IMG/VR virus record: IMGVR_UViG_3300027917_000040
Span: 1-64,000 of that record
DNA from: a virus
DNA length: 64,000 nt
Direction: 5' to 3' (one strand)
The notes beneath the pieces were generated by a model, which was not told the DNA's origin, made no database searches, and worked only from the letters and a program-made list of their open reading frames with translations. The position numbers and the translations under genes are program-made. Of the stretch, positions 39,301-47,323 are shown one piece after another; within the stretch, counting starts at the first letter, position 1, and every line of letters begins with the position of its first letter.

Positions 39301-41765
39301 CAGTAACACTTCAACTTCGTGCAATGGAAAATGGAATACCAACAACAACAGTATTCCCATTCTCTGAAGTTACTTTAACACCGGATGAAATAAATCTTTC
39401 TACTGATGGAAGCGTTCCAACTAGATTTACTTTCCAGTCTCCAGTTTACCTTTCTGGACCACAAGGTCAGCAAGTAAGAGGGGCACCTATAGGAAGTGAG
39501 GCAACTGCTGAATATGCAGTCGTATTACTTTCAAATAGTTCAAATTATAGAGTTTTCATAAGTAGACTTGGTGAAAATGATATTATTACAAACATTAGGG
39601 TTGGTTCTCAACCTACTCTCGGAAGTTTGTTTAAATCTCAAAATGGATCAACTTGGACTCCATCCCAACTTGAAGACTTGAAATATAAACTTTACAGAGC
39701 AGATTTTGTTGATCAAGGTGTTGTAAGATATTATAATCCAATTCTTGCATTAAAAAATGAGAAGGTAACTGTTCTTGGACCAAATCAAATTACTACTTTA
39801 GATCAAAGAGCAATTATTAAACTAACAGAAGGGTCTGACATTAAGTCGGAAGTTACTCCAGGATCAACAATTATACAGAAAGATAATGCTCAAGGAAAAC
39901 TAGTTTCTATTGGAGGAAGCATTTCTCCGGGATTGGGAGTAACAATATCAAATGTTGGGTCTGGTTACACAAATGGAACATTTACAAATGGTGGAACTGG
40001 ATTTGAACTTATCACTTTAACTGGAAATGGTTCTGGTGCAAAAGCAAATATTACTGTAACTAATGGATCTATTAGTGATGTTAGTATTGTAACTGGAGGA
40101 TTTGGTTATGTTGAAGGCGATGTTCTTAGATTGCCTCCAATAGGACAAAACGTTGGATTCGGTGGTCAGGTTATAGTTGATAATATTTCACTGAAAAACA
40201 CATTAATTATTGATAACATTGTAAAGGGACCAAAACCTGGAGATAGTGCATCATTCTTCAACGACAAAATTATGTTCTTTGTAAATGCAGGAATTCAAAC
40301 ATATGTTGGATTTAGCTCATTTACATCATTACCTTCAAAATCAGAACTTGTAGTCTTTGACAATATTAATGATGGTCTTCATTTTAAAATTGATGCGGTT
40401 AACCACGGAATGCATTCATCTCAAAATTATGTAAGAATTAGTAATGTTAGACCTGAAGAAGATGAGCCAAACACATTATTAACTTCATCAATAACAAATA
40501 CTGAAACAAGTGTAATAAATGTTGAGAGTACTAGTGGATTTGAAACTTTTGAAGGATTACCTGTCAGCGGTGAAAATCCGGGATACATTATTATTGGTGA
40601 TGAAGTTGTTGGATATACAACTTTTACATCAACAAGTCTCGGTGCTGGAACTCCAACAATTACTAGAGGTGTTATTGGAGAATCTCAATCTTATGATGCA
40701 GGTACACCAATATACAGATATGAATTTAATGGAATTTCTCTAAGAAGAATTAACAAAATTCATTCACTATCAATCGTTGATCAAGATGTCCATTCAACAA
40801 AATTAAATTCTTTCTACGTTAAAATAGAAACTGGAAATAATGATTTTGAAGGTAATGAAATTGGAAGAAATAGACCAGATAATTTGGTATTTAACAGAAA
40901 TGCAACTTTAGGAGACGCAGGTGCAATTGTATCAACAAATATTAATTTTGATATATTAACACCCAATTTTGCAACTATTAAACCAGCACAAACTTCAATA
41001 AAGTCCCAAGTAAGAACATATTCTGGAACTAGTATTGATGGAAATGAAACTTCTTTCGTAGATCAAGGTTATACCGAGATGAGTTTAGAGGAACCAACAG
41101 TATTCTCAAATCCTAGAATTATTGGTTCTAAAGTTAATGAATTAAGAAATATTGAAGACTCTCCCGGAAATCGGAGTTTAACGATGGAATTTAATCTTGA
41201 AACTGAAGATAGTAGAGTTTCTCCAGTTATTGATGATATAACAACTGGTGCTATTTTAACCTCTAACTTAATTAATGCTCCTGCCGGAATTGGAGATGAT
41301 TCCAGATTTGCGGATGTTGAATATATTAGAGGAGGAGACGATGAACATGAGGCAATTTACATATCAAAACCAATATCACTTAAGTTGCCAGCTAATTCAA
41401 TTAAAGTATTTTTAAATGCTGCCAGAACTGAAAATAATGATCTTAGAGTTTTATATAAACTCATAAGAGAAGATGGATCTGAATTTAATTCAAACTTTGA
41501 ACCATTCCCAGGATATGCAAATTATAAAACTGGCTCATCTGGATTACTTGAAGTTATCGATCCATCAAAAAATGACGGATCTTCTGATACAAATATTTCG
41601 ATAAATTCAAATACAAATTATCAAGAGTATGAATATACAATCGATAATTTACCAGAATTTACACAATTTGCAATAAAAATAATATTTGCATCTAAAAATC
41701 AGTCAGAACCTCCAATAGTTAAAGCATTAAGAGCTATAGCAACACTTAAACCATCTTTACAATGA
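33306..41765 (+). CDS. Giant DUF4815 virion protein, probable tail fibre or baseplate fibre
   Basis: 2819 aa. The N-terminus FNVSPYFDDFDRNNNYYRVL, then GYPVQARELTTAQSILQNQI, is the DUF4815 signature of cyanophage virion proteins. Residues about 1335-1360 (RDIASLEDRIKRLEEFVVL) form a short coiled coil. Residues about 1525-1600 are exceptionally rich in Arg and Trp, and another Arg/Thr-rich segment lies near 1913-1963. Next comes RDPLAQSFFVKDETGIFLTG (about 1965), a block conserved in the family. GxGY repeats recur near 2215-2290. By position it stands where T4 gp9/gp10 lie. A long fibre or connector is likely; its receptor is unknown. Confidence 0.85.
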   Translation: MPQETNFNVSPYFDDFDRNNNYYRVLFKPGYPVQARELTTAQSILQNQIEQFGSKFFKEGQIVVPGSLIYDNPTYAVEIDPSYNGLPISLYFNSLIGKKIKGLSSGVTAEIFALLDESVSERGNNTLYVKYLESGGEDLTIKRFQDGETLIAIDSITYGTNNKFSIQINQGICNTISSNSTSEGSVISISEGVCFTRGLFVNFNKQTLILDQYSVEPSYKIGFDIVERVVTSDEDESLYDNARNFSNFTAPGADRLRVELFLAKKDLESIENDSFIELMKVVDGIPLFSDSTSDKSDVINTAKTETSRAISDISGDFFVKSFDVYVRDSLNDGLLNNGIFFEDQSTVAGNTPTEDKIVYQIGPGKAYINGFVVETTSARILDASKPRSSDTCTKEVVSYNAGALYVLNNTYGSANIGLSTNAVVSLMNERIGDDAHVAAGTTIGLARVYDYVPESEYEDDLSRMHLRLFDAQTFTELEFAKPVVVERPSYFKGKKTGASAYAYDTFSEVTDIQNIVFSDSVGISTILFEFDKLGTGSVGVATIGLGDNTPIESGINNGDFIYIDGTGIRELDFSTAGRFQVSNIGVTTSGDFEISLQSYPDITGATLNSPFQNGYQIENLGSVVNVSVAATINSTSHGLTPGKKIVIRETSNNKFNKSWVVDQVFDANTFSLVGVTAENYFEGFVSSIGGEHLTLLDKVTLYEVSGQFAKGEQININGIDDGRLITDIVDYDLNDVKSIFSDKIGISTFNGDVVLERTSSLAPPGTLFEITPAIDTAGNPIGVSTIFVTSQTKITSNLKVGDIISWPDETKPLNSDGSFSPTFNRVTSINPNGKEFQVGAVSTVTNYVNGGLYDGGEGGFSNNSQRTNVNKVSNAVYGSPDDESLLVSFNNTVLSSVDLENNQILQRRLFKNIGYSQNTLEITIDPAEDSIFFASFDEDRYVITYQDGRIETIRFDRFNISGDGKTATFIDLRQCDPSGSGFADVIATVDNFKPNSKIKNFNSASVLTVNRSKLKSSGTGEGTLNDGLTYSNVYGTRVQDEIISLNVPDCIRVIGVFESSNTLEASLPNVQLIGSTNINFLEGEHIKGSTSGAIAVLVKKKNSDILEYVYLNSKTFEINETITGKESSASATINSIAIGDKNITQNYSFDDGQRSQFYDYSRIVRARNVEPPKGKLKIVFQNYEVKPTDNGEYFTVNSYPNRNYKHDVLSYDGKRLTDYVDIRPRVNKYNLSSQKSPFEFGQRDFSGQGQSSTYTLAPGENLNVCYKYYVGRIDKVILNPNGEFSVLEGIPSIDPKEPTEPDGSLVIATVNIPPYLFNVSSVEVDVESHRTYSMRDIASLEDRIKRLEEFVVLNTLEVKTENLKLTDAETGLDRLKCGFFVDTFANTNLHDEEDPEYKIAIDDETNVLRPTHYTTAIDMQLGSEVIAGVGATFEQFKDHDFVTDLGSNGIRKTGDLITLNYEDVEYFQQPYATRTESVTPFLVKYWTGSIDLRPPSDSWIEEREEVNRSFNTEVETLPRLPDINIVRVNNVTRTRRVFRNRVVVQRGIWRRRWITSRGTWWRRGRWLGTRRRNWTNSRLWNRSTRGLSSSIRRVNGRQVVQFRAIRGRLSDADASWLRRVLPRDVADGFITQIRTRSSNRAVFLQFAPGVGRDVLRTTTTTSTSVRTSSNTVTTTIPPEINVSETVSETSSNFTEPTRFLRSRNIEFDVKGLRPRTRFYPFFEGIDVKNYIIPKLLEVEMIQGRFEIGETVESDPQFTSKKIRFRLCRPDHKTGPSVNPEETFTTIPYRQTEPPENYTESSDYLNVDTRSLQLNSEVDFYGEVAVNMKIIGKTSGAVARINSIRLVSDNGGRLIGSLFIPDSKIQGNPSWTNGDNTFTVIDTPSLSEAASGDDNVVSESSAEEEFTSSSTTNVTVRNILTTRNIRIRPARNINTTTVTNIRTNTTTTTRNRIRRRTGRIVRRWEVRDPLAQSFFVKDETGIFLTGVDVYFETKDESNLPVTLQLRAMENGIPTTTVFPFSEVTLTPDEINLSTDGSVPTRFTFQSPVYLSGPQGQQVRGAPIGSEATAEYAVVLLSNSSNYRVFISRLGENDIITNIRVGSQPTLGSLFKSQNGSTWTPSQLEDLKYKLYRADFVDQGVVRYYNPILALKNEKVTVLGPNQITTLDQRAIIKLTEGSDIKSEVTPGSTIIQKDNAQGKLVSIGGSISPGLGVTISNVGSGYTNGTFTNGGTGFELITLTGNGSGAKANITVTNGSISDVSIVTGGFGYVEGDVLRLPPIGQNVGFGGQVIVDNISLKNTLIIDNIVKGPKPGDSASFFNDKIMFFVNAGIQTYVGFSSFTSLPSKSELVVFDNINDGLHFKIDAVNHGMHSSQNYVRISNVRPEEDEPNTLLTSSITNTETSVINVESTSGFETFEGLPVSGENPGYIIIGDEVVGYTTFTSTSLGAGTPTITRGVIGESQSYDAGTPIYRYEFNGISLRRINKIHSLSIVDQDVHSTKLNSFYVKIETGNNDFEGNEIGRNRPDNLVFNRNATLGDAGAIVSTNINFDILTPNFATIKPAQTSIKSQVRTYSGTSIDGNETSFVDQGYTEMSLEEPTVFSNPRIIGSKVNELRNIEDSPGNRSLTMEFNLETEDSRVSPVIDDITTGAILTSNLINAPAGIGDDSRFADVEYIRGGDDEHEAIYISKPISLKLPANSIKVFLNAARTENNDLRVLYKLIREDGSEFNSNFEPFPGYANYKTGSSGLLEVIDPSKNDGSSDTNISINSNTNYQEYEYTIDNLPEFTQFAIKIIFASKNQSEPPIVKALRAIATLKPSLQ

Positions 41766-41766
41766 T

Positions 41767-42030
41767 ATGGAAGATCAATTTAGAATTTATGAGGAATATG
41801 ATGATGAGGATTACCAAAAAGTAGAAGGTAATCCTCATCTTTTAAAGGAAAAAAATACAGGAGCTGTAGTAAATATAGATCAACAACAATATGATTCATA
41901 CATCAAAAATTATAAAAAAATTTACAATGAAAAGAAAATAATTAAAAATTTTGAAAATGAAATGAATGAAATGAAAAATGACATAAATGAAATCAAAGAT
42001 TTGTTAAGATCTTTGATGCAAAATAAATAG
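41767..42030 (+). CDS. Hypothetical coiled-coil protein, 87 aa
   Basis: Starts one base after the stop of the giant fibre gene. The N-terminal half is acidic (QFRIYEEYDDEDYQKVEGN); the C-terminal half (FENEMNEMKNDINEIKDLLR) is a regular heptad coiled coil with Lys/Glu pairs. I remember small coiled-coil proteins at this place, before gp13, in other cyanophages. It may be a fibre chaperone or a small virion part, by inference from place and fold. Its last codons overlap a late promoter for gp13. Confidence 0.75.
   Translation: MEDQFRIYEEYDDEDYQKVEGNPHLLKEKNTGAVVNIDQQQYDSYIKNYKKIYNEKKIIKNFENEMNEMKNDINEIKDLLRSLMQNK
42022..42029 (+). promoter_or_regulatory. Late promoter before gp13
   Basis: AATAAATA overlapping the stop of the upstream gene, 24 bases before ATG 42054. 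Confidence 0.55.
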
Positions 42031-42053
42031 TAGTATAGGAACCATAAAATCAA

Positions 42054-42872
42054 ATGGCACAACCAGCTACAAGAGAAGAATTTATTGATTATTGCTTGAG
42101 AAAACTTGGTGCTCCTGTTCTTGAGATTAACGTTGCTGAGGAGCAGATCGAGGATCTTGTAGATGATGCTTTACAACTTTTTAATGAAAGGTGTTATGAC
42201 GGTTCATACTCAACATTTTTAAAGTATCAAGTAACACAGGATGATATTGATAGGGGATTAGCAAGACCACCTTCTGGTGTAGGAATATCAACATATTCAG
42301 AAAGCACATATGATTATCATGAAAACTCAAATTACATTCCCCTACCTCCTCAAGTTTTAGGTGTAAGAAGAATATTTAAGTTTGAAGGCGAAAACTCCAT
42401 ATCTTCGGGAATGTTCAGTGTTAAATATCAGTTGTTTTTAAATGATGTTTATCATTGGGGTTCTCTAGATCTTTTAACATATGCAATGACAAAATCATAT
42501 CTTTCCGACATTGATTTTCTTCTTACGACTCAAAAACAGATTCGTTTTAATAAAAGACAAGGAAGATTGTATTTGGATGTTGACTATAATCAACTTTCCG
42601 CAGGAAATTACTTAATTATTGATTGCGATAGGTTAATGAACCCCGCAGATTATTCATTAGTTTGGAATGATAATTTTTTAAAGCAGTACGCAACTTCATT
42701 GATTAAGCGTCAATGGGGACAAAATCTGATTAAGTTCCAAGGTGTAAAACTTCCAGGTGGACTTGAATTTAATGGAAGAACTCTTTATGAAGATGCTCAA
42801 CGTGAAATAGATGCTCTTATGGATAAGATGTCTTCTACATACGAACTCCCACCACTAGACATGATTGGATAA
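42054..42872 (+). CDS. gp13: Neck protein gp13
   Basis: 272 aa; T4 gp13 is 309. The N-terminus TREEFIDYCLRKLGAPVLEI, followed by VAEEQIEDLVDDALQLFNE, is diagnostic for this head-completion protein in cyanophages. gp13 forms the ring that closes the head and joins it to gp14. The stop TAA (42870-42872) is followed one base later by the ATG of gp14, so the pair is tightly coupled. Confidence 0.93.
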   Translation: MAQPATREEFIDYCLRKLGAPVLEINVAEEQIEDLVDDALQLFNERCYDGSYSTFLKYQVTQDDIDRGLARPPSGVGISTYSESTYDYHENSNYIPLPPQVLGVRRIFKFEGENSISSGMFSVKYQLFLNDVYHWGSLDLLTYAMTKSYLSDIDFLLTTQKQIRFNKRQGRLYLDVDYNQLSAGNYLIIDCDRLMNPADYSLVWNDNFLKQYATSLIKRQWGQNLIKFQGVKLPGGLEFNGRTLYEDAQREIDALMDKMSSTYELPPLDMIG

Positions 42873-42873
42873 T

Positions 42874-44340
42874 ATGTTAAATCCATTTTTTCTCAACGGC
42901 AGCAAATCAGAACAGGGTCTTATACAGGATCTAGTCAACGAACAGTTGAGGATGTATGGTGTCGATGTTTATTATATACCTAGATTTTTCTTAAAGGAAG
43001 ATACTATTGTTAGGGAAGTTGTAGATTCCGAATTTGAAAACGCATATCCTATTGAGGCATATGTAAGTGATTATGAAGGATATGGAGGACAGGGAACTAT
43101 ATTATCTAAGTTTGGTCTTCAAGATATGGATGACTTAACTTTAGTTATTTCTAGAGAAAGATTTGAAACTTATATTACACCATTAATTAAAAATCTTCCA
43201 ACTATAAAAGTTTCAGATAGACCAAAAGAAGGAGATTTGATTTGGTTCCCATTGGGAGATAGATTATTTGAAATTAAGTTTGTTGAACATGAAAAACCAT
43301 TCTATCAACTCAGAAAGAATTATGTCTATGAACTTAGATGTGAACTTTACAGACCAGAGTCTGGAGAGGTTCTTGATACTGGAATAAACTACATTGATGA
43401 TAACTTAATTGATCAATCGTATATCCAAACATTACAGATGGTTGGAGCAGGAGTAACTGCTCTTGCTGTTACGGGTAGATGTGCTACTGGTGGAATTAGA
43501 CTTATTGAAGTTATTAGTATGGGAAATGGATATACATCTAATCCTGATGTTAATATCTCACAAGCACCTGCAGGAGGTATAACTGCAATAGCAACAGCAA
43601 CTTTACAAAAAAATCTTCCCGATTTCTGCGAACCAAATAAAGATCTGTCTAAAGTTACTGAAATTAATTTAATAGATCCCGGATGTGGATACAGAAAAAC
43701 AACATCCACAGACTTTTTAGAGGTTGAAGATACAACACCTATAGTTTCAATCTCTGGAGGAGGTGGTCAAGGTGCTGCCGGAATAGCATCTCTAGCAAAT
43801 GGAACGATAGGAATAGTTACGATTACAAATCCGGGTTCTGGATATGTAATTAGACCAAGTGTAACATTTATAGGTGGCGGAGGAGTTGGTGCTGCTGCAA
43901 CTGTGAGACTTACTCAGAGTGGTGCTATTAGTGCAATTTACATTACAGACGCTGGCACAGGATATACATCACCGCCAACAATTGTAATTAGTGATCCAGT
44001 TGATGCTGGTATAGGAACGTATAAATTTAACGAAGTTGTCGTTGGAACCATAAGTAGTACAACAGCAAGAGTTAAAAGATGGAATGTTAAATCCTACATT
44101 CTTGAAGTTGGATCTCTTAGTGGAAGTTTTACAGAAGGGGATATTTTAGTTGGACAAGACTCTGGTGCTAGATATCCAATAAGGATTATAAATACAGATA
44201 ATTTGGAAGATCCACAATCTCTCAAACCTCTTAGTACTCCCGAAAATGAAGAGGACAAGCAAGGTGATAATAGAGATATTCAAATTGAAGCTTCTGAAAC
44301 TTTAGATCAATCAGAAACAAATCCATTCGGAATACCATAA
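42874..44340 (+). CDS. gp14: Neck protein gp14 with inserted GxGY repeats
   Basis: 488 aa if started at ATG 42874, chosen over the TTG at 42865 because it directly follows the gp13 stop. T4 gp14 is 256 aa. The N-terminus NPFFLNGSKSEQGLIQDLVN, then GVDVYYIPRFFLKEDTIVRE, is the gp14 core. Residues about 195-375 are an insertion of at least three beta repeats with GxGY followed by a Pro-Val strand (VISMGNGYTSNPDVNISQAP and two more). The same repeat type is found in giant virion proteins nearby. gp14 sits between gp13 and the tail end gp15. Confidence 0.92.
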   Translation: MLNPFFLNGSKSEQGLIQDLVNEQLRMYGVDVYYIPRFFLKEDTIVREVVDSEFENAYPIEAYVSDYEGYGGQGTILSKFGLQDMDDLTLVISRERFETYITPLIKNLPTIKVSDRPKEGDLIWFPLGDRLFEIKFVEHEKPFYQLRKNYVYELRCELYRPESGEVLDTGINYIDDNLIDQSYIQTLQMVGAGVTALAVTGRCATGGIRLIEVISMGNGYTSNPDVNISQAPAGGITAIATATLQKNLPDFCEPNKDLSKVTEINLIDPGCGYRKTTSTDFLEVEDTTPIVSISGGGGQGAAGIASLANGTIGIVTITNPGSGYVIRPSVTFIGGGGVGAAATVRLTQSGAISAIYITDAGTGYTSPPTIVISDPVDAGIGTYKFNEVVVGTISSTTARVKRWNVKSYILEVGSLSGSFTEGDILVGQDSGARYPIRIINTDNLEDPQSLKPLSTPENEEDKQGDNRDIQIEASETLDQSETNPFGIP

Positions 44341-45363
44341 ATGTTTAAATATTTTTATCACGAAAATATTAGAAAAACATTAGTGTCTTTTGCGACACTA
44401 TTTAATAATATTTATGTTAGAGAAACTGATTCGGATGGTAATATCACAAAAAATAATAAGGTTCCTATTAGGTATGGACCTCGCTCAAAATTTTTATCAA
44501 GAATAGAAGAAGCACCAAATGATTTGAATAATCCAGTTCAAATTACATTGCCAGTAATGTCTTTTGAACATGGAGCACCACAATATGACCCAGAAAGAAA
44601 AGCAGTAACAACCGAGTATTTTACAGTAGAAGACCCAAACAATCCGCAAGGGTGTTTAAAGTCTTTTATGCCAGTTCCCTATACTATTCCATTTGAATTA
44701 AATATTATGGCAAAATTGGAAAAAGATGCTTGGCAGATTGTTGAGCAAATTTTACCATATTTTCAACCAGCATATACTTTAACAATTAAATTTACAGGAA
44801 TACAAGAATTAAAAGATGTTCCTATTCAACTAGATTCTATAGAAAAACAGGATGATTATGATGGTAACTTTGAATCTAGAAGAACTATAATATACACTTT
44901 AAGATTTTCGGTAAAAACGTGGATGTTTGGTCCAGAAGAAGTAATTACTGACAGCATAATTAGAAAATCTATTATTGGATTTGTCGCGGGAACTTCGGCC
45001 CATCCTCCCGATTTTGATGCAATATTTAGAGACATTACAATAACTTCTACACCAGTAGCTGTAATTCCATATACAGAAACTGTCTTAGGTACTTTAACTA
45101 AAGATTTTACTTTAGAAGATACAGTTCTATTTTTAAATACAGTAGATGATGTAACATTAAATACGATAATTGGAATTGGTGATGAGATATTAAAGATTAC
45201 ATATATAGATGAAAATAATAAATCTTTAACTGTTTTAAGAGCAAATTATAATACTAAATCTGCTATTCATGTCTTAGGTTCTGAAGTTTATAAAGTTGTT
45301 GAAGCGGACAATGATTTGATTGAACCTGGTGATCCATTTGAAATTAATAGAGAAATTACATGA
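44341..45363 (+). CDS. gp15: Tail terminator / sheath stabiliser gp15
   Basis: 340 aa (T4 272). YFYHENIRKTLVSFATLFNN, then RYGPRSKFLSRIEEAPNDLN and LPVMSFEHGAPQYDPERK, are conserved blocks of gp15, the hexameric ring that caps tail tube and sheath before head joining. The C-terminal extension from about residue 235 is beta-rich. ATG follows the gp14 stop directly, and the end overlaps gp16 by four bases (ATGA). Confidence 0.93.
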   Translation: MFKYFYHENIRKTLVSFATLFNNIYVRETDSDGNITKNNKVPIRYGPRSKFLSRIEEAPNDLNNPVQITLPVMSFEHGAPQYDPERKAVTTEYFTVEDPNNPQGCLKSFMPVPYTIPFELNIMAKLEKDAWQIVEQILPYFQPAYTLTIKFTGIQELKDVPIQLDSIEKQDDYDGNFESRRTIIYTLRFSVKTWMFGPEEVITDSIIRKSIIGFVAGTSAHPPDFDAIFRDITITSTPVAVIPYTETVLGTLTKDFTLEDTVLFLNTVDDVTLNTIIGIGDEILKITYIDENNKSLTVLRANYNTKSAIHVLGSEVYKVVEADNDLIEPGDPFEINREIT

Positions 45364-45791
45364 AAAACGACAAATTTGACGAAACATTTAACATAGAAAG
45401 CACTGAGATTACTCACGAAGTTGAGGTAGAATCTTTGCGTCCTGTTGAAGTTGAGAATGAATTGAATATTAAAAGAGATATAAGGAAGGATTATCAGTAT
45501 AGTAGAGGAAATATATACTCAATTATTGAAAAAGGTCAAGAAGCAATCAATGGTGCTTTGGAGATGGCACAAGAAACAGAATCCCCAAGAGCATACGAAG
45601 TCACTGGACAACTTATTAAGAGTGTTGCAGATGCAACAGAGAAACTTTTAGACATTCAAAAGAAGTTAAAAGATATCGAAGAGATCAAAGATACAGGTCC
45701 ATCAAATGTTACAAATGCATTGTTTGTTGGATCAACAGCAGAACTTACAAAGTTTATAAAACAACAGAAAAATAAGTCAGATACTAAATAA
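45360..45791 (+). CDS. gp16: Terminase small subunit gp16
   Basis: 143 aa (T4 164). A long central coiled coil (SIIEKGQEAINGALEMAQET, then VTGQLIKSVADATEKLLDIQ) is the core of the small terminase, which makes a ring and stimulates gp17. The N-terminal acidic tail and C-terminal KFIKQQKN are as in cyanophage relatives. Overlaps gp15 by four bases. Its stop is part of a CTAAATA late promoter for the next genes. Confidence 0.93.
   Translation: MKNDKFDETFNIESTEITHEVEVESLRPVEVENELNIKRDIRKDYQYSRGNIYSIIEKGQEAINGALEMAQETESPRAYEVTGQLIKSVADATEKLLDIQKKLKDIEEIKDTGPSNVTNALFVGSTAELTKFIKQQKNKSDTK
45784..45790 (+). promoter_or_regulatory. Late promoter before the gene at 45817
   Basis: CTAAATA overlapping the stop codon of gp16, 26 bases before ATG 45817. 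Confidence 0.6.
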
Positions 45792-45816
45792 GAATATAAA
45801 GTAGTATCTGTTAAAA

Positions 45817-47019
45817 ATGAGTCATTCTGATATCAAATCTGGAAAGAAAAAAGACGAAGAAGGTTACATGGCCCATTCCCAGATGGGAACTATGAGAAAT
45901 GCTATTGGAAGACTGAAGAAGAATATTAAAAAGAAAGATCAACAGATTCCTGCTTGGGTGCAATCAAAAATAACAAAAGCATCAGATTACGTAGACACTG
46001 CGGCAGATTACATGGACTCAAACGAATCATTCAAAATGCCCTCGGCAATAGACCCTAAAGAGCATAAAAAAACACAAAAAGATCGAAAGATAAGAAACAT
46101 GACTCAATCTTCCAATGAGAATGAGGCGGCAGTTGCAAAGAAAAAAACAAAAGGTCCCGAATGGCAAAGACCAACTTTGCAGAAAAATTCGTTTTCTCTT
46201 GTAGATCAAATTCTTTCAGAAATCGATCTCAATGAAGATCTTTCTATTCAAGGTGCAAAAGGTAATGAAATGTATCAGGTAGTTGACCTGATCAAACCAG
46301 AACCAATGATTTCAGAGCAAGGTGCTTGTGGGGAATGTGGATGTAGAGAATGTGTTTGTGAAACAGGTGAAGTGGAAAAATGGGAGGATTATGAAGAAGC
46401 ACACGAAGATCTTGAAGAAAGTGAGCACAAAGGAGAAAAGAAATATTGCAAGAAGTGTAAGAAAAAAGAAACTAGAGATGAGTGCAAATATGGTGGAAAA
46501 GTTTGGGACAGAATGACTTCTGATGATGACGATGATGACGATGATGACGATGATTCTGGTGATGTAAGTGAAGCAGTAAGAATGAAGGCAAGAACTGGAA
46601 ATTTAATTGCAGTAATTCTTACTTGGAGAGGTAAGTCATTGATGGTTAGAATGTTCTTCCCATCATTAAACTATCCAAGCAGATCCGAAGTCGAGGCAGA
46701 GGTTATCAAGATTTATCCAGGTGCAAGAGTCATTAACTATAGAAGAATCGAAGTAACTCCAGGAGCACCAGTTGTTCATGTTAATGAAGCAAAGCACACG
46801 GCAACAAAGTCTGATTTAGAAGGACATATTGGTGGTGGGAATCTTAAAAAATTAGCGACAAAGGCAGTAAAAAGAATAGATTATGATGTTGATGGTGATG
46901 TAGATCCTAATGATGCTGTTGAAAAGAAAACTGGAGAATATGGAGAAGTAGTTCCAACTCCATTTGGAAAGTTCAAAACTGGAATAGAAAAATCTTCATC
47001 CAAAAGGACAAAGAAATGA
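45817..47019 (+). CDS. Hypothetical protein between gp16 and gp17 with Cys clusters and Asp run
   Basis: 400 aa. The N-terminal part (YMAHSQMGTMRNAIGRLKKN, then IPAWVQSKITKASDYVDTAA) is a block I remember from cyanophages and pelagiphages. Residues about 169-223 hold two Cys clusters (CGECGCRECVC, and CKKCKKKETRDEC), likely zinc sites. A run of eleven Asp follows (about 236-246), coded by a GATGATGAC microsatellite. About residues 258-325 (LIAVILTWRGKSLMVRMFFP) is another conserved small domain. No activity is known. Place and metal sites suggest a DNA-packaging or virion accessory role, by inference. Overlaps the next gene by ATGA. Confidence 0.8.
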   Translation: MSHSDIKSGKKKDEEGYMAHSQMGTMRNAIGRLKKNIKKKDQQIPAWVQSKITKASDYVDTAADYMDSNESFKMPSAIDPKEHKKTQKDRKIRNMTQSSNENEAAVAKKKTKGPEWQRPTLQKNSFSLVDQILSEIDLNEDLSIQGAKGNEMYQVVDLIKPEPMISEQGACGECGCRECVCETGEVEKWEDYEEAHEDLEESEHKGEKKYCKKCKKKETRDECKYGGKVWDRMTSDDDDDDDDDDDSGDVSEAVRMKARTGNLIAVILTWRGKSLMVRMFFPSLNYPSRSEVEAEVIKIYPGARVINYRRIEVTPGAPVVHVNEAKHTATKSDLEGHIGGGNLKKLATKAVKRIDYDVDGDVDPNDAVEKKTGEYGEVVPTPFGKFKTGIEKSSSKRTKK

Positions 47020-47315
47020 AAAGTTTTAATGAATTTTTAAACGAAGCAGATAAGTCCAGTATGCAGTGCAATAAACCAAAAGCACAGGCAGTAGGTGATT
47101 CAAAAACTGGAAAGTCTCATGTCGTAAAGGCATGTTCTGGTGGAAAAGAAAAACTTATCCGTTTCGGACAAAGAGGTGTAAAGGGGTCACCTGCTAAAAA
47201 GGGGGAGTCTGAAGGATATAAGAAACGTCGTAAGTCCTTCCAAGCAAGACATGCTAAAAATATAGCAAAAGGTAAAATGAGTGCTGCTTATTGGGCAAAT
47301 AAAGTTAAATGGTGA
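47016..47315 (+). CDS. Small basic DUF5872-like protein, 99 aa
   Basis: Starts in an ATGA overlap. The N-terminus KSFNEFLNEADKSS is a start seen on many T4-like virion or internal proteins. The rest is basic: HVVKACSGGKEKLIRFGQRG, then KKRRKSFQARHAKNIAKGKM and AAYWANKVKW. That end, with a basic helix RARH and a final W, resembles what I recall as DUF5872, which is found in phages and giant viruses. It probably binds DNA. It lies directly before gp17, suggesting a packaging or internal head role. Confidence 0.75.
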   Translation: MKSFNEFLNEADKSSMQCNKPKAQAVGDSKTGKSHVVKACSGGKEKLIRFGQRGVKGSPAKKGESEGYKKRRKSFQARHAKNIAKGKMSAAYWANKVKW

Positions 47316-47323
47316 GGTAATTT

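Noticed and set aside
42865-42873. TTG start for gp14
   Set aside because: ATG 42874 directly follows the gp13 stop and gives the usual gp14 N-terminus.
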